Origin: Acetivibrio saccincola
GTDB lineage: Bacteria; Bacillota; Clostridia; Acetivibrionales; Acetivibrionaceae
Direction: 5' to 3'
NCBI RefSeq assembly: GCF_002844395.1
Contig: NZ_CP025197.1
Location: 2,108,001 to 2,172,000 of the forward strand
DNA: 64,000 nucleotides
A program made the position numbers and the translations under genes. The first letter of the stretch is position 1. Each line of letters starts with the position of its first letter. Of this stretch, positions 17,599 to 26,490 are shown one piece after another. A model generated the notes under the pieces. The model was given only the letters and a program-made list of their open reading frames with translations. It had not been told where the DNA came from and ran no database searches.

Positions 17599-18900
17599 TT
17601 AATTTATCTCTGCTAAAATCAAAGGTCTTTTTTTTACAGGGGATGGGGAAAAAATTATGCTGTTTTCTATAATTCTTTCCGCCTCTTTTATCCTTTCCAT
17701 ACTGCTACTATAAAGAGTGGCAATTAACTCACCTTTTTGTACCTTCATTCCCTTTTTCTTATTTAATACAATGCCAGCACTGTGGTCAATGCTGCTTTCT
17801 TTTGTCTCTCTTCCTGCACCAAGAACCATGGAAGCAGTTCCAAGGGCATTTGTATTCATCTCTTTTATATAGCCTGTATCCCTGCTTTTAAAGTGGTATT
17901 TAAAAGGCGCCTTTTTAAATAAATCATAGTCTTCTACCGCCTTTACATTTCCTCCCTGACGCTCTACCATTTCTTTAAATTTTGAAAGGGCTAGTCCTTC
18001 ATCAACTGCCTTTCGTACCATTTTAATGCATTTATTCTTGTCTCCTAAGCCTGAAATTTCAAGCATTTTTGATGCCAACTCAAAGGACAGCTCCTTTAAA
18101 TCATCAGGTCCCCTTCCCTTTAATACCTCTAATGCCTCAATAACCTCCAAAGAATTTCCTATTGCATTTCCAAGGGGTACATCCATATCAGTTACAACTG
18201 CAACGGTTTTTCTTCCCATATTCTTTCCTATTTTAACCATTAGTTCTGCTAAATTTACAGACTCCTCAACGGTTTTCATAAAAGCCCCGCTGCCTGTTTT
18301 TACATCCAGAACAATACCGTCAGCCCCGCTGGCAATTTTCTTGCTCATTATGCTGCTGGCAATTAAGGAAATGTTGTTGACAGTTGCAGTAACATCCCTT
18401 AAAGCATATAATTTTTTGTCTGCAGGGGCAAGATTTCCTGTCTGTCCAACAACGGCAACACCTATTTCTTTTACGTTTTTAATAAACTCTTCTTTTGAAA
18501 TGTCTGTTTTAAAGCCTGGAATGGACTCTAGTTTGTCAATAGTCCCCCCGGTATGCCCAAGTCCCCTTCCTGACATTTTAGCCACTGGAACCCCGCAGGC
18601 AGCACAAAGGGGCGCTAAAATTAAGGTGGTCTTGTCACCAACTCCTCCTGTACTGTGCTTGTCCACTTTAAAGCCCTCTATCTCAGATAAATCAACAATA
18701 TCCCCGGAATTTGCCATAGCCTCTGTCAAAAGGGATGTCTCTTTTTCATTCATTCCTTTCAAAAAAATAGCCATAAGAAGGGCTGAAACCTGATAATCAG
18801 GTATGTTTTCATTGCAGTACCCATTTATAAAAAAGTTTATTTCTTCTTTGGTAAGTTCCCCGCCGTCTCTTTTTTTTTCGATAATATCATACATTCTCAT
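17599..18900 (-). CDS. pdp: pyrimidine-nucleoside phosphorylase
   Basis: 433 residues from the chosen start. It splits thymidine, deoxyuridine or uridine with phosphate to base and (deoxy)ribose-1-phosphate. Seen: the family signature SGRGLGHTGGTIDKLES at about 108-124, KHSTGGVGDKT for phosphate and GADGIVLDVKTGSGAFM. Length fits the thymidine/pyrimidine phosphorylase family; the exact base preference (deoA versus pdp) is not settled by sequence reading. GGGAGG precedes the ATG at 18900 by 8 nt; a TTG two codons earlier is less likely. It is 18 nt downstream of deoB, whose product takes the sugar phosphate further. Confidence 0.94.
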   Translation of the reverse strand: MRMYDIIEKKRDGGELTKEEINFFINGYCNENIPDYQVSALLMAIFLKGMNEKETSLLTEAMANSGDIVDLSEIEGFKVDKHSTGGVGDKTTLILAPLCAACGVPVAKMSGRGLGHTGGTIDKLESIPGFKTDISKEEFIKNVKEIGVAVVGQTGNLAPADKKLYALRDVTATVNNISLIASSIMSKKIASGADGIVLDVKTGSGAFMKTVEESVNLAELMVKIGKNMGRKTVAVVTDMDVPLGNAIGNSLEVIEALEVLKGRGPDDLKELSFELASKMLEISGLGDKNKCIKMVRKAVDEGLALSKFKEMVERQGGNVKAVEDYDLFKKAPFKYHFKSRDTGYIKEMNTNALGTASMVLGAGRETKESSIDHSAGIVLNKKKGMKVQKGELIATLYSSSMERIKEAERIIENSIIFSPSPVKKRPLILAEIN

Positions 18901-18918
18901 TGGCAAAACCTCCCTTGT

Positions 18919-20088
18919 TTAATGCAAAATTTCTTTCAAAAAACTTACGCCTCCAATATCTCCTTGAATTTCAAGGTATTCTGCCACTGTTTTCGCCACA
19001 TCTGCAAAAGTGCTTCTGGTGCCAAGATTAACACCGCTTCTAATTTTTTTGCCATAAATAAGTAAAGGAACATATTCCCTTGTATGATCAGTGCCTTCAG
19101 TAACAGGGTCACATCCGTGGTCTGCCGTTATAATCAAAATATCATCTTCCTTTAATTCACCTATTATTTCAGGAATTCTTCCGTCAAAATCCTCTAATGC
19201 CTTTTTAAAACCTTCCACATCTTTCCTATGCCCGTATAACATGTCAAAGTCAATTAAATTTGTAAATACAATGCCTTCTAAATCACCTTTAATAAACTCA
19301 ATTGTCTTATCAACTCCATCCATGTTGTCGTAAATGGATACAGAATCTGTAATTCCCCTGCTATTAAAGATATCCCGTATTTTTCCCACACCTATTACAT
19401 CATAACCCTTTTCACAAGCATAGTCTAACAAGGTTTTCTTTACAGGGTCTAAAGAAAAGTCCTTTCTTCTTTTTGTCCTCACATAGTTTCCGCTGCTGCC
19501 TTCAAAAGGCCTTGCTATCACCCTGCCAACCCCGTGCTCGCCTTTTAGTATTTCCCTTGCTATACTGCACATTTCATAAAGCCTTTCAACGGGTATAACC
19601 CCCTCATGGGCAGCAATTTGAAATACACTGTCTGCCGATGTATATACAATGGGATAACCCGACTTTACATGCTCATCCCCTAACCTCTGTATAATTTCCG
19701 TCCCTGATGCAGGACAATTTCCCAAAACAGGGGAGTTTATCTTTTTTTCAAATTCACTTATTATTTCTTCCGGAAAACCTTTAGGATACACAGGAAAAGG
19801 TCTTTCCATTATTACACCTGCCAGTTCCCAATGGCCGGTGGTGGTATCTTTCCCCGGGGATTTTTCCGCCATTTTTCCAAAACACCCTGACGGGTTTTCT
19901 GAAGGTTCTCCCCCATAAATACCGTCTATATTCCAAAGTCCTATGTTTCTCATATTGGGTAAATTAAGATTTTTAACTGTTTTTGCAATATTTCCTATGG
20001 TATTGCTGCCCTCATCCTTGTATTTATAAGCATCCGGAAGTTCACCGATTCCTACACCGTCAAGTACAATTATAATTGCCCTTTTCAT
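18919..20088 (-). CDS. deoB: phosphopentomutase
   Basis: About 389 residues. It is an alkaline-phosphatase superfamily enzyme that interconverts (deoxy)ribose-1- and -5-phosphate. Motifs seen: the metal-binding start [21 protein letters not shown] containing the phosphorylated Thr, [13 protein letters not shown] and TADHGCDP plus TDHTREY for manganese. Three in-frame ATGs lie at the start; AAGGA is 9 nt from the third (20088), so I chose it. With pdp it forms a nucleoside-salvage pair, here as usual next to xerD and dacF. Confidence 0.95.
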   Translation of the reverse strand: MKRAIIIVLDGVGIGELPDAYKYKDEGSNTIGNIAKTVKNLNLPNMRNIGLWNIDGIYGGEPSENPSGCFGKMAEKSPGKDTTTGHWELAGVIMERPFPVYPKGFPEEIISEFEKKINSPVLGNCPASGTEIIQRLGDEHVKSGYPIVYTSADSVFQIAAHEGVIPVERLYEMCSIAREILKGEHGVGRVIARPFEGSSGNYVRTKRRKDFSLDPVKKTLLDYACEKGYDVIGVGKIRDIFNSRGITDSVSIYDNMDGVDKTIEFIKGDLEGIVFTNLIDFDMLYGHRKDVEGFKKALEDFDGRIPEIIGELKEDDILIITADHGCDPVTEGTDHTREYVPLLIYGKKIRSGVNLGTRSTFADVAKTVAEYLEIQGDIGGVSFLKEILH

Positions 20089-20186
20089 TTTCATCATTCC
20101 TTTCCTTATCTAAATAAAAACACTAAACATAAAGATGCTGAACCATATAGATAGACTTAAAAAAACTAAAGGTGACCTTAAAATCT

Positions 20187-20217
20187 TAAAAAAAAAGTAA
20201 GATATAAATATCTTACT
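20187..20217 (-). terminator. terminator downstream of xerD
   Basis: Read leftward, AGTAAGATAT and ATATCTTACT pair almost without a loop and are followed by an eight- to nine-T run. It separates xerD from deoB. Confidence 0.75.
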
Positions 20218-20280
20218 CTTCAATTATATTATAAAACCTAATTTTTAACTATAATAATTTACAAAAATAAACTGCTTACA

Positions 20281-21165
20281 TTATGCCCTTGGGTGGGTTT
20301 TCTTATACACTTCCTTTATCCTGTTTTTTGCTATCTGGGCATAAATTTGTGTTGATGATATATCAGAGTGCCCAAGCATTTCCTGAATGGATCTCAAATC
20401 CGCCCCGTTCTCTAGTAAATGTGCTGCAAAGGAATGTCTTAATGTATGCGGCGTTATATCTTTGTTGATTTTAGCCTGATTTTTATACTGCTTTATTATC
20501 TTCCAAAAACCCTGCCTCGTTAATCTTTTTCCATTTACATTGACAAATAACGCCTTTTCATCTTTTTTCTGTATAAGATACTTTCTGGACTTAGTCAAAT
20601 ACTCATTCAGTGCATTAATAGAAATTGAGCCAAGGGGCACCATTCTCTCTTTTGAACCTTTGGTACATCTTATAAAGCCCATATCAGTGTTGACATCATC
20701 AACATCTAAGCATATAAGCTCTGAAACCCTTATACCCGTTGCATAAAGAAGTTCTAACATGGCTTTGTCCCTGTAACCCTTTAAGTCATCACATTTTGGC
20801 TGTTCTAAAAGCAATTCAACTTCTTTTGTAGACAATATCTGTGGAAGTTTCTTCTCCACCTTTGGCGACTCAAGCTGTTCTGTAGGGTCCTGTTTAATTA
20901 TATCGTTTTTTGTTAAACACTGACAAAAGGACCTTATAGAAGCCAAATTACGAGATATAGTTGATGTGGCCCTTCCCTTCTTTTGCAAATGCAAGAGATA
21001 GGCAATAACCGTAGTTTTATTGATGCTTGTTATGTTGTTTATTTTCATCTCTTTCAAGTATGTAATGAATTGCTCAATATCCCTTTTGTATGACTGCAGG
21101 GTATTTAAAGACAGTTTTTTATCATTTTCTAAAAAGTCTAAAAACTTAACAATTAACTCTTCCAT
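20281..21165 (-). CDS. xerD: tyrosine recombinase, XerD-like
   Basis: 294 residues from MEELIVKFL. It has an N-terminal SAM-like core-binding domain (about 1-90) and a C-terminal catalytic domain with the R-H-R-H-Y set: Arg in ATGIRVSEL, HTLRHSFAAHL, the second His in MLGHSD and the Tyr in TQIYAQI. It resolves chromosome dimers at dif with a partner recombinase. The start at 21165 has AGAAGG just upstream; a longer form from 21228 begins in a low-complexity Ile/Asn run and is unlikely. Synteny with spoIIM, deoB and dacF matches Bacillus and supports housekeeping XerD rather than a phage integrase. Confidence 0.92.
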   Translation of the reverse strand: MEELIVKFLDFLENDKKLSLNTLQSYKRDIEQFITYLKEMKINNITSINKTTVIAYLLHLQKKGRATSTISRNLASIRSFCQCLTKNDIIKQDPTEQLESPKVEKKLPQILSTKEVELLLEQPKCDDLKGYRDKAMLELLYATGIRVSELICLDVDDVNTDMGFIRCTKGSKERMVPLGSISINALNEYLTKSRKYLIQKKDEKALFVNVNGKRLTRQGFWKIIKQYKNQAKINKDITPHTLRHSFAAHLLENGADLRSIQEMLGHSDISSTQIYAQIAKNRIKEVYKKTHPRA

Positions 21166-21475
21166 CCTTCTACCTACTCCTTCTATTATAATATTTTTAA
21201 TATTTATAAAAATTAAAATATTAAACAAGTTTTATATATAGTATTTAAGTAATATAATTTTGTTTTAAAAAATATATCTAATCCTCCATATTATATAAGA
21301 ACTTCTACACATTATGCAACGTTTATCCTTTATATGTTAATTAGTTTGTAACTTTGTATAATTATTTTTACTTTTTTTTGTGCATTAATAACAATAAAGC
21401 AATGCATATTTCAATATAAATTGTTAACAAAATATTGCACATTGATACATTTATATTTATTTAAAAATATAAAAA

Positions 21476-22105
21476 TTACGTAAATGTCATTCTTATAAAT
21501 ACAGGGATAATATATGATTCAACAAATATACCTAAAAATATTACAGTTGAAAAGGTTAAAGTAACAAAACAATATGCAAAAAAATTTATTTTTAAACTGT
21601 TTTTCTTCTCATCTTTATTTGATTTGTTTTTTATTATACTAAGGGAAAAATTTATCCCGTTTACTCCTAAGGCTATAAGGCACGGAATAATTATTAATTC
21701 TTTTGGTAAAATGGTTATAGCCGAAAAAAGTACGCCTCTTAGCCCTAAGTATTCAATAATAAAACCTGAAGTAAATCCTGTTATAAAACCCCTTACTCCT
21801 ATTAATATGTAAATAAAGGGTATTCCGATAATGGTAACTCCCAAACCCCACAAAATAGCTATTTGCCGCATGTTTTCTATTAATGATAATCTCAGTATTT
21901 CATTTCCATCCACCTTTTGGTTTTCAAAAAGCTGAAAAAATCCATGTAAATAATTATTTAATTCTTTTTTTTGAACGGGGCTTAACCCGTTTACAGTAAA
22001 TGCTCCTGCCGAAATTCCTGCAACAAAAGCTAAAAACAGAAAAAAGTATAAGTTTATGTTGCTTTTAATATGATTTACAATTACCTCACGTATTTTAGAA
22101 AACAC
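21476..22105 (-). CDS. spoIIM: stage II sporulation protein M
   Basis: 209 residues with five predicted membrane helices. The GISAGAFTVNGLS segment near residue 30 and the LPKELIIIP motif near 135 are characteristic of true SpoIIM. SpoIIM recruits SpoIID and SpoIIP for engulfment of the forespore and is made in the mother cell. It lies upstream of xerD as in other spore formers. In the upstream DNA a possible sigma-E element (GCATAGA, 13 nt, TATACAAG) is visible but off-consensus. Confidence 0.92.
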   Translation of the reverse strand: MFSKIREVIVNHIKSNINLYFFLFLAFVAGISAGAFTVNGLSPVQKKELNNYLHGFFQLFENQKVDGNEILRLSLIENMRQIAILWGLGVTIIGIPFIYILIGVRGFITGFTSGFIIEYLGLRGVLFSAITILPKELIIIPCLIALGVNGINFSLSIIKNKSNKDEKKNSLKINFFAYCFVTLTFSTVIFLGIFVESYIIPVFIRMTFT

Positions 22106-22174
22106 TTTTATCCCCTCTTGTTACTTTTATGTTATTTATTTCTTGTATACCCTATAATAAATTCTATGCATTAA

Positions 22175-22213
22175 AAATAAAAAAAATTACAATATACCTT
22201 GGGTATATTGTAA
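22175..22213 (-). terminator. terminator downstream of nudF
   Basis: A 12-bp perfect stem (22187-22198 with 22202-22213) has a 3-nt loop and a long T-run in the leftward direction. It closes the proC-nudF unit. Confidence 0.85.
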
Positions 22214-22257
22214 ACTTATAACTTATTATTTAAATATATTTAAAATTCCTTCACTTT

Positions 22258-22806
22258 CTATATTTTTATTTCACCCTTTACTATTTTTTCTGCTAAAAGA
22301 ATTCCCACAACAGTTTTAGCATCAGGTATTTCATTATTCATAACCATTTCTACAAGTTTATTAATGTGTATTTTCTCTGTGGTAATAAATTCCCCTTCAT
22401 CGGCACATGGCTCTCCTTCCACCAAATCCGTTGCTGCATATATGTATATCTTTTCGCTGGAATAGCCGGGGGCACAGTATAAGTCTATCAAATGCTTTAT
22501 TTTCTTTGCTTCAAGTCCCGTTTCTTCTTTCAGCTCCCTTTTTGCACATTCTAAAGGCTCTTCCCCCTCATCCAGCTTCCCTGCGGGAATTTCTAATAAT
22601 TCAGCCTCCACAGGCTTTCTATACTGCCTTACCAAATAAACTTCTCCTTTTTCATTTATAGGTACTACGGCGGCACCACCGCTATGCCTTACAATTTCCC
22701 TTGTAGCCTCTTTCCCGTCCGGTTGAGAAACTTTCAGTACATCCACCCCTATTATATTTCCGTCAAATACATTCTCTTTTGACACCGTTTTTTCTTCGTA
22801 CTCCAT
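22258..22806 (-). CDS. nudF: ADP-ribose pyrophosphatase (Nudix hydrolase)
   Basis: 182 residues. The complete Nudix box is present from GKLDEGEE to REL..EETGLEAKK (about 97-119), with the NudF-type flanks VRQYRKPVEAELLEIPAG and LYCAPGYSSEKI downstream. It hydrolyses ADP-ribose to AMP and ribose-5-phosphate. GGGGG lies 8 nt before the ATG. It follows proC after 17 nt and is probably co-transcribed with it. Confidence 0.93.
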   Translation of the reverse strand: MEYEEKTVSKENVFDGNIIGVDVLKVSQPDGKEATREIVRHSGGAAVVPINEKGEVYLVRQYRKPVEAELLEIPAGKLDEGEEPLECAKRELKEETGLEAKKIKHLIDLYCAPGYSSEKIYIYAATDLVEGEPCADEGEFITTEKIHINKLVEMVMNNEIPDAKTVVGILLAEKIVKGEIKI

Positions 22807-22823
22807 TTAAAAGTCCCCCTTTT

Positions 22824-23636
22824 TTATCCTTTTCCAATTTTCCTGGCTTTCTTGGTGCATTCTTCCATAGCATCTATTATGGCATACCTGAATCCATGCT
22901 TTTCTAAAGTTTTTACTGCCTCTATAGTGGTACCTGCAGGGGAGCAAACCTGGTCTTTCAGCTCTCCCGGATGCTTCCCTGTTTCCAAAACCAGTTTTGC
23001 AGAACCTAAAACAGCCTGGGCAGCGAGTTTATAGGAAAGGTCTCTTGGAAGTCCTGACAAAACAGCCGCATCTGCCATCGCTTCAATGAACATAAATACA
23101 TAAGCAGGGCTGCTTCCTGTAACCGCCGTTACCTCGTTCATAAGTTTTTCATCTAAAACTTCCACCTTTCCAAAACATTCAAATATTTTTTTTACTTTTG
23201 AAAACTCTTCTCCAGATAAAATATTCTCATCATAACACATAAGCGTCATCCCTTCACCCACTAAAGCAGGTGTATTTGGCATTGTACGGACTATCTTTTT
23301 ATCATTTCCTATAATATCTTGATAAAATTTTATAGGAATGCCTACAGCAACAGAAACCAGTATTTTTTTATCATCAAAGGCATCTTTATTAGCTTCAAGT
23401 ACATTTTTAACCATATTTGGTTTTACAGCCAGGATGATAATATCAGATTTTTCAATAACCCCTCCACTGTCATTTAGAATGGTAACACCTGTCTCTGATT
23501 TAAGATTTGACAGTTTCCCTTTGTCAATATCATAAACAAAAATATCTTCCTTTTTAATAAATTTAGAATTTACAATGCTTTTTATCATAGCACATCCCAT
23601 ATTTCCCGCACCTATAAAACCTACCTTTAAATCCAT
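22824..23636 (-). CDS. proC: pyrroline-5-carboxylate reductase
   Basis: 270 residues. The N-terminal Rossmann domain starts VGFIGAGNMG for NAD(P)H. The C-terminal helical domain holds the signature from SPAYVF to the GTT motif (AGTTIEAV, near residue 239). It performs the last step of proline synthesis. GAGGAG lies before the ATG. It is the first gene of a two-gene unit with nudF; the gene upstream is tRNA-Trp in the other direction. Confidence 0.95.
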   Translation of the reverse strand: MDLKVGFIGAGNMGCAMIKSIVNSKFIKKEDIFVYDIDKGKLSNLKSETGVTILNDSGGVIEKSDIIILAVKPNMVKNVLEANKDAFDDKKILVSVAVGIPIKFYQDIIGNDKKIVRTMPNTPALVGEGMTLMCYDENILSGEEFSKVKKIFECFGKVEVLDEKLMNEVTAVTGSSPAYVFMFIEAMADAAVLSGLPRDLSYKLAAQAVLGSAKLVLETGKHPGELKDQVCSPAGTTIEAVKTLEKHGFRYAIIDAMEECTKKARKIGKG

Positions 23637-23728
23637 ATAAACTCCTCCTTATTTCTTGTGCCAATATCTATATTATCACAAATTAAAACAAAATCCTTTT
23701 AAATTTTAAAAAATTTTATCCTTACCCA

Positions 23729-23757
23729 TTGACATAGACAAATACCTGTTGTATACT
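23729..23757 (+). promoter_or_regulatory. sigma-A promoter of tRNA-Trp
   Basis: TTGACA (23729-23734), a 17-nt spacer and TATACT (23752-23757), about 32 nt before the tRNA. This is a near-consensus strong promoter. Confidence 0.85.
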
Positions 23758-23789
23758 AACAAGTGTCCTACAAGTTTAATATACACCGA

Positions 23790-23865
23790 AGGGGTATAGC
23801 TCAATTGGTAGAGTAGCGGTCTCCAAAACCGTTGGTTGCGGGTTCGATTCCTGCTGCCCCTGCCA
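23790..23865 (+). tRNA. tRNA-Trp (anticodon CCA)
   Basis: 76 nt. The acceptor stem is AGGGGTA with TGCCCCT, the discriminator is G and CCA is encoded. The anticodon loop CTCCAAA gives CCA. The D-arm is AGCTCAATTGGTAGAG and the T-loop TTCGATT. It has its own promoter and terminator. Confidence 0.97.
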
Positions 23866-23867
23866 AA

Positions 23868-23897
23868 AACCCCAAGGGTTTTTGCCCTTGGGGTTTT
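23868..23897. terminator. bidirectional terminator between tRNA-Trp and the ger operon
   Basis: An 11-bp perfect stem (AACCCCAAGGG with CCCTTGGGGTT) has a 6-nt loop and T residues on both sides. It stops tRNA-Trp rightward and the germination operon leftward; the second gerB gene ends at 23904. Confidence 0.88.
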
Positions 23898-23903
23898 AGT
23901 TAT

Positions 23904-25001
23904 TCAATGTCTTTTAACAGGTTTTTTTCTTTTTATATTTGCAAAAATGAGTAAGATTATAGTTAGCCCGAAGGAAATGGTCCAACTCCAGTTCCTATCG
24001 TATTTTGCTTCAAAACTAATTACATCCATAAGCCTTTCAGGAATTATACTGATGCTAAAACAGATAACACCTAAAGGGAATAAAAGAGGTCTGTAATATT
24101 TTAAATTAAATGTTTTTTTAAACACATGGGCAGAAAAGAAAAATACAGTGCTAAGGTGCATAAATCCAATTGTGGACCAGGTTATTATTAAAATCGATTC
24201 AAGTCTTTTAAAAAACCTCCCATAGTCAATTGTTCTTCCTAACTGATATGCAGGCAGCAATACTTCCCTGGCCACAGGATTCGGGTACATGCTTATAAAA
24301 ATTAATGTGATACTTAAAAAAACCACTCCGGATATAAAAATTGAAATAAGTCCGCTTTTTTTAAAATTTTCATGGGTTTTCATAAAGGGAGCTATTAAAA
24401 ATAAAAATAACACTTCAGAAAAACAAGATACTTTTGATGAACCTTTAACAAAAATTTCATAAGCCCCGTTGCCAAGCAAGGGAAAAATATTGTTTATATC
24501 TCCTAAAGGTGCCAGTGCAAATATAAATATTAAAAAGCTTACCACAGAGACAGGTACAAGTATTGCCATGAATCTTACGATGGACTCTATTCCTATATAA
24601 GCAGCAAAAAAAACTCCCACAAAAAAAAACAGCATTAAAAAACTTGGCGGTGTCGTTGGAAAACCCATACTTTTTATGAGTTCACCAAATAATCTTAATG
24701 AAGTAATCATCATGAATGTTAAATATACCCAAATTACTGTACCTGTTATAATTTTTACAGGTTTGCCCCCAAGGCTTTCCCCAATATCCAAGATATCTTT
24801 ACCGGGAAAACCTTTATAAAGCTTATTTATTATCCAAAAACCAATTAATGCAAGGAAAGATATATATGCAGAAAGAATCCATCCGGCAACACCTGCACTT
24901 TCCATCATTACTCTGGGAAAACCCAATACAGCTTTGGTTGCAATCATCGTTATAAGAAGGCAGGTACCTTCCCATCTTCCAAAAACCATTTCATTGTTCA
25001 T
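23904..25001 (-). CDS. spore germination permease, GerB type (second copy in the operon)
   Basis: 365 residues with about ten membrane helices, of the amino acid/polyamine/organocation-like endospore germination permease family. It starts NNEMVFGRWEGTCLLITMIATKAVLGFPR, aligned with the start of the other GerB (26474-27586). Both share the motif around AGWILSAYISFL and the GRFFKRLESILIITWSTIGFMHLS segment. GerB subunits bind germinant or form part of the receptor channel in the spore inner membrane. Having two GerB genes in one operon suggests two receptor versions sharing one GerA and GerC, or a hetero-complex. The stop lies against the shared terminator. Confidence 0.92.
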   Translation of the reverse strand: MNNEMVFGRWEGTCLLITMIATKAVLGFPRVMMESAGVAGWILSAYISFLALIGFWIINKLYKGFPGKDILDIGESLGGKPVKIITGTVIWVYLTFMMITSLRLFGELIKSMGFPTTPPSFLMLFFFVGVFFAAYIGIESIVRFMAILVPVSVVSFLIFIFALAPLGDINNIFPLLGNGAYEIFVKGSSKVSCFSEVLFLFLIAPFMKTHENFKKSGLISIFISGVVFLSITLIFISMYPNPVAREVLLPAYQLGRTIDYGRFFKRLESILIITWSTIGFMHLSTVFFFSAHVFKKTFNLKYYRPLLFPLGVICFSISIIPERLMDVISFEAKYDRNWSWTISFGLTIILLIFANIKRKKPVKRH

Positions 25002-25017
25002 ATGTTTTCAACCACCT

Positions 25018-25191
25018 TTAATATCTGAAAAACATAGTATATACAGGAATAATTAATGAGGCGATTGCCACAAAGTATATGACTATGGCACCAAGCCTGT
25101 TCTTTTTATCCCATGTCCATTTTCCATAGCTTATAGTTCTTATAAAAACCCACAGCAGTATGATAATTAGTATAATTCTGTCTAATGTCAA
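25018..25191 (-). CDS. small two-helix protein, candidate D-subunit of the germinant receptor
   Basis: 57 residues from a TTG start with GGAGG 7 nt upstream. The protein begins MTLDRIILIIILLWVF and has two hydrophobic segments (about 4-18 and 35-53) joined by a basic loop with KWTWDKKNRLG. It sits between gerC (12 nt gap) and the second gerB (16 nt gap), in the same direction and with normal spacing, so it is almost certainly translated as part of the operon. Small two-helix D proteins encoded within or beside gerA-family operons (GerKD, GerUD) are known in Bacillus and modulate germination. Assignment here rests on size, topology and position, not on sequence identity. Confidence 0.8.
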   Translation of the reverse strand: MTLDRIILIIILLWVFIRTISYGKWTWDKKNRLGAIVIYFVAIASLIIPVYTMFFRY

Positions 25192-25203
25192 AATTAACCC
25201 TCC

Positions 25204-26490
25204 TTAGTCTGAATCTGGAAATGGTACCGTCCTTACTATAAGTCCGGATCTTCTTATTACTACATCCACGTTTACATTAAAAACAGAGTCTTTATACCTG
25301 GTAAGCCAATCAAAATTTTCCCACTCATCCCATGTAAGGAATTTGCTTTTCATCAATTGCCCGAACCCACTTACATCCACACCGTATTCTATAGTTTTTT
25401 TAAGATATCTCATTATTTCTTCTTCAAAAAACTCTGCTACTGCCTTTTCTAAAATTTTTAAATTTTCACCTTCTTCGTAGTTTATGCCGCTTTGTATAGA
25501 CTGTATATTTCCTTCTAAAAAAATATCTATATTTATGTTAGGAACACCATCTACCATTTCAACTTTCTTTTTAGGTGCTCTTCCCTGTTCAATACCTAAA
25601 AGTACAAAATAGCCCTCCTTCATTGGATCCGGTAAAGTGGAAAAGCTGTATTTAAAATCACCTTTAACTAATAGGTGAGCCATAGTATCAGCTCCGTCTA
25701 ATACACCTACCATTTTTGCACCGTCAAAAACAGCAAGTCCCATTATCTCTGCCTTTACATCACCCGTCTTAGGCATATCCCCTGCGATAAAATCACCCTC
25801 TAGGGGAACTTGCCTTCCCTTTTCCCTGTATGTGGACTTTTCATCACTTATTTCACTGGATTTTTCAAACCTACCTATGGAAGCTAATACGGCATATGCC
25901 TGACTGCTTGTGCTCTTTAGGTTGTTGTAAAATTTATAAAATCTGGTGTCTGCTGTAAACGCAGTATAATCAAATGCCCTTAACTTCATCTCATAGTACT
26001 TTGCGGGGTTGGTTTCTAAAGCAGGCTCTACAGCACGTATATATTCTTCTGCCGAACCTACTGCAACCACTACAAACATACTGGGCCTAAACTCCCTCCC
26101 CCTTGCAATGGCAGTAAGATACTTATCTATTCCTTCCTTTGCAAGTTCCTCTGAAAATATAATAACCTTTACGTGAGAAAGATTTATCTGCTTACTTATA
26201 AAAGTATTTGCCATATTAAGCCCTGAGAATATTGCAGGAACTTCTAATGTCACTATACTGGAAGTTTTGCCACCTCCCCCGGGAGCTTCTTCACCGCCTC
26301 CTCCGGCTATTGCAACAGGCAGTGCCAGCTGAAGGGTCATTTTGAGCAAATTATTATCCCCCTTATCAAATCCAATAGCCATAGGGTAAGCTAAGTCATC
26401 CACTTCTCTTGCATCAAAACATCCTGTCATTCCGGTTAATAAAGTTACTAAAATAACTATAATACCTACACTTTTAACTGTTCTTTTCAT
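25204..26490 (-). CDS. spore germination lipoprotein, GerC type
   Basis: 428 residues. The signal peptide ends in lipobox MTGC (Cys about residue 25), followed by FDAREVDDLAYPMAIGFDKG, the usual start of mature GerC proteins. A glycine-rich loop (about 62-80) is followed by the N-terminal domain, and the Spore_GerAC C-terminal domain spans about 235-420. It is the lipid-anchored subunit of the receptor in the spore inner membrane. Its start overlaps the end of gerB by 17 nt. Confidence 0.93.
   Translation of the reverse strand: MKRTVKSVGIIVILVTLLTGMTGCFDAREVDDLAYPMAIGFDKGDNNLLKMTLQLALPVAIAGGGGEEAPGGGGKTSSIVTLEVPAIFSGLNMANTFISKQINLSHVKVIIFSEELAKEGIDKYLTAIARGREFRPSMFVVVAVGSAEEYIRAVEPALETNPAKYYEMKLRAFDYTAFTADTRFYKFYNNLKSTSSQAYAVLASIGRFEKSSEISDEKSTYREKGRQVPLEGDFIAGDMPKTGDVKAEIMGLAVFDGAKMVGVLDGADTMAHLLVKGDFKYSFSTLPDPMKEGYFVLLGIEQGRAPKKKVEMVDGVPNINIDIFLEGNIQSIQSGINYEEGENLKILEKAVAEFFEEEIMRYLKKTIEYGVDVSGFGQLMKSKFLTWDEWENFDWLTRYKDSVFNVNVDVVIRRSGLIVRTVPFPDSD

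Noticed and set aside
18026-18793. 255-residue plus-strand frame opposite pdp
   Set aside because: It lies entirely antisense to a strongly conserved enzyme gene, so it is a shadow frame.
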